A DNA stretch of 64,000 nucleotides. It comes from Tribonema minus. Taxonomy: Eukaryota; Sar; Xanthophyceae; Tribonematales; Tribonemataceae. This document shows, one piece after another, positions 61,801-64,000 of this stretch (the first letter of the stretch is position 1; each line of letters begins with the position of its first letter). The stretch is taken from assembly GCA_017506865.1 (NCBI GenBank), contig JAFCMP010000201.1, positions 620,001 through 684,000 on the forward strand. The letters are read 5' to 3'. A model generated the notes under the pieces. The model did no database searches, had not been told where the DNA came from, and saw only the letters and a list, made by a program, of their open reading frames with translations. The position numbers and the translations under genes are program-made.

Positions 61801-63647
61801 TGCACGCAGTGTATCTCTATACGTGCGGTGTGGGACGTCTCATCTTATGTACACTGGTCCCATCTGTAGTTGACCGTTTGATGTGTAGAAAGCGCTTGTG
61901 TTCCATTGCGGTCACAGATGCGTATGAGCACACACTTGATGATGTGAGCGCAAGATTTGCATATCTTGCGCTTTTAATAGGGTTTCCGCCCCTCAAGCGG
62001 CAGCAAGTGAATCAAAGTACATTGATGCGCCATGTACTCTCATCACGCTCGCCTGCGCGTGAAGCACGGGCAGAAGTTGCTTCACAAACCATATCACATT
62101 CACTCGAGCGAAAGGTGCTTCACAAAACAAGTCACACTCAACATGTATGTGCGGCAGCCAATGTCAGCAGCCACGCAGCCGGCAAGCTACAAGTAGAGAT
62201 AAATGGTGATCAGCAGTACACCATAACCCCCCCCTTTATATAGAGGTAAAAAGTATACTTGGGCGCATCATTGTCTGGTAGATTGCAGCCAGAGCGCTGA
62301 CAGCTAATCCTACCCCTAACCCTATACAACACCAACACCTCATGATGGCGTTCACGTGCGATTTGGTTGCTGGCATGCAAGCAGGTACCTGTAAATTGGC
62401 GTGCTGCCGAGTCAGATTTGTTTTGAAGACCAGCATTTAGTGGCACAGTGTGCATCGTGCACTGGCTATGATACGCTTTGCCAACATCGCCGCTACGCGC
62501 TGTGTTGAACTCTACTGCTGGTTGCAGAACTGGAGAAGAAAGAGTGGCTGACGTCTTGCACATCACGGCTCAGCACCTGGGGCATGTCTCAGCTGCAGCA
62601 GGTGAGCACAGCAGCAGTACAATGCCAATTCACGGCGGTTTCGTGACCATTCTGGCCTTTCCGCCGACTGCCATTTTGATAGGTGGTTGATCTGCGACGC
62701 ATTGTCTTGCGTCGGAGTGTACAATTAGGGATAAAGTTAGGGGGAAGGCTTGGGGTATGCCGTATATGCCGTATGGAGGTCGCAGCACAGTGGTTGTGGC
62801 GTATCTGAGGCATAGCTGAAGCTGCCGGGCATGTCAGACCCGTGATGGATGCTTCAAATTCGTCTGGGTCATTGTTTTAACTTTGAAACTAGTTGCCTGG
62901 TACAGAGTAGGAACAGGCAGTTTTTGCTAGAGTAATCGCCACTTGAGACGCGTTGTGCTGACAGCATACCCAATTCACAGAGCGCTGTGGGAAGTCCATT
63001 ATGTGAGACGTGTCTTGGTGCGGTCGCCTTTTCTGTCATCTTATGTGCTGCTGCTGCCTTCGCGAAATACACGCCCGACGGCAGTTTTCAATGCAATGGC
63101 GGGTTGACCGGATGGCATGGGCATGTATGTTCTCAAACATGTTATCTGCCATGACTGCCCATATCAATTCTTATACTGTACTGGATGTTGTGTGTGCTGT
63201 TCAGGTACTACCACAACTAGATGCTTTGGTCGCCCGTGTTCAATCACACCGTTATGCTCGTAGGCCACACACAAGTCTGCGCTTTGGTGTTGTTTGTATC
63301 CAGCGCCTGTCGCCACACCAACAACAACCATGTTGTGACAGTACCCTCTATAGGGTGTAGCTTCACTGCGATACATGCCAATACTTTTTACCGTTGACAA
63401 GCCATGCGCATGGCTGGTGTTCAGCCAAACATCCGTCCAGTTTCAGTACACAGGGTAAATTAGGTGCTTTCCAATTAATGAGCTCCATGACCACATGATC
63501 CTTCTCTTTCATCCAATTGTTCTTCAAAATTACACATGTTCCGCGCCTTCCACGTTTTTCTTCATTTGCGGATTCTGTTACACTGCAGGTGCCGTATATG
63601 CGCCGGCTGAGTGGGTGGTGGGAGTATCTGACAGCGGCGGCCGCAAG
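46737..63647 (+). CDS. Gene B: unrecognised multi-exon protein, partial at both ends
   Basis: Seventeen exons whose phases agree at every join (1-1, 0-0, 0-0, 2-2, 1-1, 1-1, 0-0, 1-1, 0-0, 2-2, 0-0, 2-2, 0-0, 0-0, 1-1, 0-0). They give about 710 residues. The first half is rich in Ala/Leu helices with scattered Cys (TAAAELLLASLLG; LARLAEALEAAHACASF), compatible with an alpha-helical repeat scaffold. The middle has a basic and Gly-rich low-complexity linker, then a Gln-rich coiled segment. The second half has a more globular piece (VLYRGFVIRVWR; AEVFMNFYPKFDNAKQ). I do not recognise the family and no catalytic motif stands out. No signal peptide is seen in the supported exons, so a cytosolic or nuclear place is the default guess. 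Confidence 0.6.
46875..48980 (+). other. Large gene B intron (2.1 kb)
   Basis: No supported exon. It holds the exact 64-bp tandem duplication at 47,775-47,902 and an A-rich tract near 48,578-48,589. The rest shows nothing I can name. Confidence 0.45.
47775..47902 (+). repeat. 64-bp tandem duplication
   Basis: Two adjacent copies of a 64-base unit starting ACAACCCATACACTGTCGGG, identical as far as I can read. Intronic and recent. Confidence 0.85.
48981..49117 (+). CDS. Gene B exon 2
   Basis: 137 bp, phase 1 in, 0 out. Acceptor GGCTTCGCAG; donor TTCAG|GTGCGT. Encodes GGSEACGAAALGAMAAAMHE then SSARAYLRQCLDAGLQQIP, helical in character. Confidence 0.62.
49596..49727 (+). CDS. Gene B exon 3
   Basis: 132 bp, 44 residues, phase 0. 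Acceptor CACTGGAGCAG; donor TTGGG|GTGAGT. Encodes ATLKMSGHLMLVRSIGGRLV and NAFTAAAELLLASLLG, an amphipathic helix. Confidence 0.65.
50390..50820 (+). repeat. Diverged tandem duplication of about 258 bp
   Basis: Units start ACAACCCATGGTATAGCTC (50,390) and ACAACCCATGGCGTAACTC (50,648). Both contain GCGATGCTGGC, GCTGAGCAAATG and GAACCATGTAACCGAC in order. The first unit also contains an intronic repeat (50,525-50,640). Intron before exon 4. Confidence 0.65.
50525..50640 (+). repeat. Dispersed intronic repeat, copy 1
   Basis: Starts TGTTTGACGCGTGGCCAAT and ends near GATCTTTTGATTTGTTTCC. Related copies lie at about 57,484 and 63,699, so it is an interspersed family of roughly 110 bp, without coding capacity. 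Confidence 0.65.
50823..50917 (+). CDS. Gene B exon 4
   Basis: 95 bp, phase 0 in, 2 out. Acceptor GGTGTTCGCAG; donor CATGG|GTGAGC. Encodes GDAGLARLAEALEAAHACAS and FECITSFSGDH. Confidence 0.62.
51663..51748 (+). CDS. Gene B exon 5
   Basis: 86 bp, phase 2 in, 1 out. Acceptor GTGTCGCCTGCAG; donor CAAG|GTACGT. Encodes YPERAGVDVLVCTAIHTLSA then GASIPWTQ. Another frame is also open (TLSEQVWTYWCAQRYIPY), but only this one matches both neighbours in phase. Confidence 0.55.
52159..52236 (+). CDS. Gene B exon 6
   Basis: 78 bp, phase 1 at both ends. Acceptor GTACATGTGCAG; donor GCAG|GTCAGC. Encodes EVYRFTSEQGLVCAQTLLAL then DPDAA. Confidence 0.6.
52460..52518 (+). repeat. Interstitial TTAGGG-type telomere repeat
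   Basis: About 59 bases of GGTTAGGG units with a few interruptions, in the gene B intron after exon 6. It is one of the longest such tracts in the window. Confidence 0.8.
53297..53355 (+). CDS. Gene B exon 7
   Basis: 59 bp, phase 1 in, 0 out. Acceptor TTATGTTGCAG; donor CAACAG|GTGAGG. Encodes TVFEQYNLLRHQFGPHSQQ. A possible 42-bp phase 1-1 cassette at about 52,863-52,904 could be spliced in before it, but its donor (GTGTTT) is poor. Confidence 0.6.
53975..54116 (+). CDS. Gene B exon 8
   Basis: 142 bp, phase 0 in, 1 out. Acceptor TTCGATGACAG; donor GCAG|GTGAGC. Encodes VEHFFAACAAPESPQRM, ALCCLPHHLVSAVVEGFVV and a helical end. An in-frame GTGAGC at 54,056 could be an earlier donor, but using it breaks phase with exon 9. 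Confidence 0.65.
54541..54659 (+). CDS. Gene B exon 9
   Basis: 119 bp, phase 1 in, 0 out. Acceptor GTGGTGTCGCAG; donor CTGCAG|GTGCGT. Encodes NLLELYDATQVDSQVESGG then ESRRLLLSDDVRRGVKDKLQ. Confidence 0.65.
54662..54850 (+). repeat. Diverged 107-bp tandem duplication next to exon 9 donor
   Basis: CAGCAGAGTTGATGAGTGTACT and its relative CAGCAGAGTTCATGAGTG lie about 107 bases apart, followed in both by GCAGTAC and GCATTCTAC. Intronic. Confidence 0.6.
54926..55042 (+). other. Orphan coding-like segment in a gene B intron
   Basis: A 39-codon frame with strong protein character (DLVDAYHEEMRQHLESCKRI, then VRIDNFIVQALKCHWPDM), ending at a perfect donor ACAT|GTGAGC. No acceptor puts it in phase with exon 9 and its exit does not fit exon 10. 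It is either an alternative exon, part of a nested transcript, or a decayed exon. Confidence 0.4.
55379..55790 (+). repeat. Tandem array repeating the acceptor and start of gene B exon 10
   Basis: Three units of about 180 bp. Each begins with a CTGCAG/CTGCAA site, then G(A)GCG...CACGCAGGCTCCAGCCA-like exon code, then intron sequence with GAGTATCATCGC and TACTTCAAG. Only the third (55,748) leads into the long open exon. Confidence 0.75.
55748..56100 (+). CDS. Gene B exon 10: basic segment and Gly-rich linker
   Basis: 353 bp, phase 0 in, 2 out. Acceptor CATCTGCCTGCAG; donor ACCAG|GTCAGC. A conserved-looking part (VEQAVQDLLRERGYSPCVL; PKLSGSCQLVDRKKAAAAA) is followed by a Gly/Asp/Glu/Arg low-complexity linker and the helix AQLLAQLLANHADDGA. 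The linker is encoded by purine-rich GGGGGAGG DNA prone to length change. Confidence 0.68.
56944..57800 (+). repeat. Degenerate array repeating the acceptor and start of gene B exon 11
   Basis: CCTCAGG-type acceptors followed by TTTGTGGTCGGCGTTCT-like sequence recur near 57,029, 57,109, 57,193, 57,591, 57,693 and 57,783, with looser copies near 56,944 and 57,438. CATGCCCAACACCAGCGCTC lies between some of them. The last copy is the real exon 11 start. Confidence 0.72.
57484..57555 (+). repeat. Dispersed intronic repeat, copy 2 (partial)
   Basis: GGTGGAAGGCACTGGCCGCTAACCACACC and onward matches the middle and end of the copies at 50,525 and 63,699. It sits inside the exon 11 decoy array. Confidence 0.6.
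57789..57996 (+). CDS. Gene B exon 11: basic, Gln-rich coiled segment
   Basis: 208 bp, phase 2 in, 0 out. Acceptor GGTGCCTCAG; donor GTTCAG|GTGCGG. Encodes FVVGVLKTCIQLRVKSKLAH, then KKMKYWQRRRMQEKQRRQL and a run of seven Gln (CAG microsatellite), then NEEDTVQ. Strongly helical; could be a coiled coil or nucleic-acid-contacting arm. Confidence 0.65.
58291..58336 (+). repeat. Interstitial TTAGGG-type telomere repeat
   Basis: Three perfect units followed by degenerate ones, in the intron after exon 11. Confidence 0.8.
58691..58782 (+). CDS. Gene B exon 12
   Basis: 92 bp, phase 0 in, 2 out. Acceptor TGGCCCTGCAG; donor CACAG|GTGAGT. Encodes an Ala run, LGAGEETVDLLILHTFQDVD and QYRFH. Confidence 0.65.
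59441..59675 (+). CDS. Gene B exon 13: globular-looking segment
   Basis: 235 bp, phase 2 in, 0 out. Acceptor CTGATGCTATCAG; donor ATACAG|GTATGT. Encodes YAEQHPEAGVLYRGFVIRVW, an acidic Gly/Asn loop, and MRAEVFMNFYPKFDNAKQL. The split Arg codon with exon 12 fits exactly. Confidence 0.66.
59676..59760 (+). repeat. Minisatellite at the exon 13 donor
   Basis: About four copies of a 21-base unit containing GCCAAGTGTACA start within a few bases of the GTATGT donor. Each unit carries GTGTACG-like GT sites. Confidence 0.7.
60332..60388 (+). CDS. Gene B exon 14
   Basis: 57 bp, 19 residues, GLWPKGGGSVITGGIKKFK, phase 0. Acceptor TCCGCTCACAG; donor TTCAAG|GTATGG. Confidence 0.62.
60678..60703 (+). repeat. 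26-base poly-G tract
   Basis: An uninterrupted run of 26 G on the plus strand in the intron after exon 14. It will form G-quadruplexes and is a likely sequencing or assembly weak point. Confidence 0.85.
60858..60881 (+). repeat. Interstitial TTAGGG repeat
   Basis: Nearly four perfect GGGTTA units, only 150 bases after the poly-G tract. Confidence 0.8.
60925..61095 (+). repeat. G-rich minisatellite
   Basis: Degenerate GTGGGGTCAGTGGGGGCA-like units run through the intron, with many GGGG blocks on the same strand. Open frames across it are a composition effect. Confidence 0.75.
61675..61753 (+). CDS. Gene B exon 15
   Basis: 79 bp, phase 0 in, 1 out. Acceptor CACCGTGCGCAG; donor AAAG|GTAACT. 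Encodes FSYYMYLTMMCRAVIGSVC then RPKAGKK. It joins directly to exon 14 in phase. Confidence 0.6.
62528..62601 (+). CDS. Gene B exon 16
   Basis: 74 bp, phase 1 in, 0 out. Acceptor TGGTTGCAG; donor CAGCAG|GTGAGC. Encodes LEKKEWLTSCTSRLSTWGMS then QLQQ. A split Glu codon joins it to exon 15. Confidence 0.6.
62602..63588 (+). other. Gene B intron, nothing further seen
   Basis: About 1 kb without coding character, repeats or motifs beyond isolated TTAGGG-like hexamers near 62,725. Confidence 0.4.
63589..63647 (+). CDS. Gene B exon 17 (last in window)
   Basis: 59 bp, phase 0 in, 2 out. Acceptor GTTACACTGCAG; donor CGCAAG|GTGAGG. Encodes VPYMRRLSGWWEYLTAAAA. The donor shows that the gene continues past the right edge. 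Confidence 0.6.
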
Positions 63648-63698
63648 GTGAGGCTACTTGCAATTGCTGGTATAACGAACGATTTCAGACAATACACT

Positions 63699-63815
63699 GT
63701 TTGACTCGTGGCCAATGACTGCAGCAGCGGCGACCACGGTCATTGAGGGAAGGCATTGCGGCTAACCATCCCTTGTCACCTAGAGCTCTACGATCTCTTG
63801 ATTCGTTTTTCATTT
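63699..63815 (+). repeat. Dispersed intronic repeat, copy 3
   Basis: Starts TGTTTGACTCGTGGCCAATG and includes GGAAGGCATTGCGGCTAACC and CTAGAGCTCTACGATCTCTTG. Closest to copy 1. Confidence 0.65.
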
Positions 63816-64000
63816 CCTTTCATAATGGCGTGCACATGTACAAGGGCACGTATGCATGTTCAATGCCACGCCCAGGTATGGCCAGTCCTGCTGTGTGCCG
63901 CTGCCTGTGAAGCTCGCAGCGTGACTGAAGTGTTGAGGTGCCGTTGCGCAACTTTCATCAGCTGCCAACGCCCCAAACACACTCTATTTGAATTTGACGC

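Noticed and set aside
1-64000. tRNA, rRNA, riboswitch or operon structures
   Set aside because: None recognised on either strand by eye; short Pol III boxes could be missed without a covariance-model scan.

Overview
The window looks like nuclear DNA of an intron-rich microbial eukaryote. Coding blocks are short and bounded by spliceosomal GT-AG sites, most introns run 200-1000 bp, and TTAGGG-type telomere motifs are scattered through the introns. Two retroelement classes are present, and the coding parts of the recent ones are far more GC-rich than the host sequence. Long Pro-Thr repeat proteins of this sort are known from protist algae (stramenopiles, haptophytes, some prasinophyte greens), but the sequence alone does not let me choose a lineage. 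I see no bacterial operon, CRISPR array, rRNA or tRNA gene.

Layout. 0.3-2.1 kb: a decayed minus-strand LINE remnant. 2.1-5.3 kb: non-coding, with one inverted repeat. 5.3-35.8 kb: gene A (+), a secreted repeat protein. It has a signal-peptide exon, a few Cys-rich exons, 26 exons made of a Pro-Thr-Ala-Glu/Lys tetrapeptide repeat (about 1,550 residues), then a run of small exons carrying a Cys-containing module of about 19 residues, ending at 35,756. One PT exon is split by a young 4.9 kb LTR element lying in the opposite orientation (11,929-16,801). 37.7-46.2 kb: two head-to-tail copies of a GC-rich non-LTR retrotransposon of the restriction-like-endonuclease type. 46.7-63.6 kb: gene B (+), at least 17 exons whose splice phases all agree. 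It encodes an unrecognised, largely helical-looking protein and runs off the right edge.

Main observations. Every internal PT exon of gene A is a whole multiple of 12 nt, starts at a Pro codon and ends at a Glu or Lys codon. Each exon is therefore a phase-0 cassette of whole tetrapeptides, and exon plus flanking intron have been tandemly amplified. Hybrid units show that exon number and length change by unequal exchange inside PT exons. The LTR insertion sits in one such frame-neutral exon. In gene B, two exons are preceded by tandem arrays that repeat the acceptor site and first codons of the exon, giving rows of decoy 3' splice sites.

Gene models were inferred from reading frame, splice consensus and phase agreement only, without transcripts or database searches. 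Protein functions beyond the retroelements are not identified.
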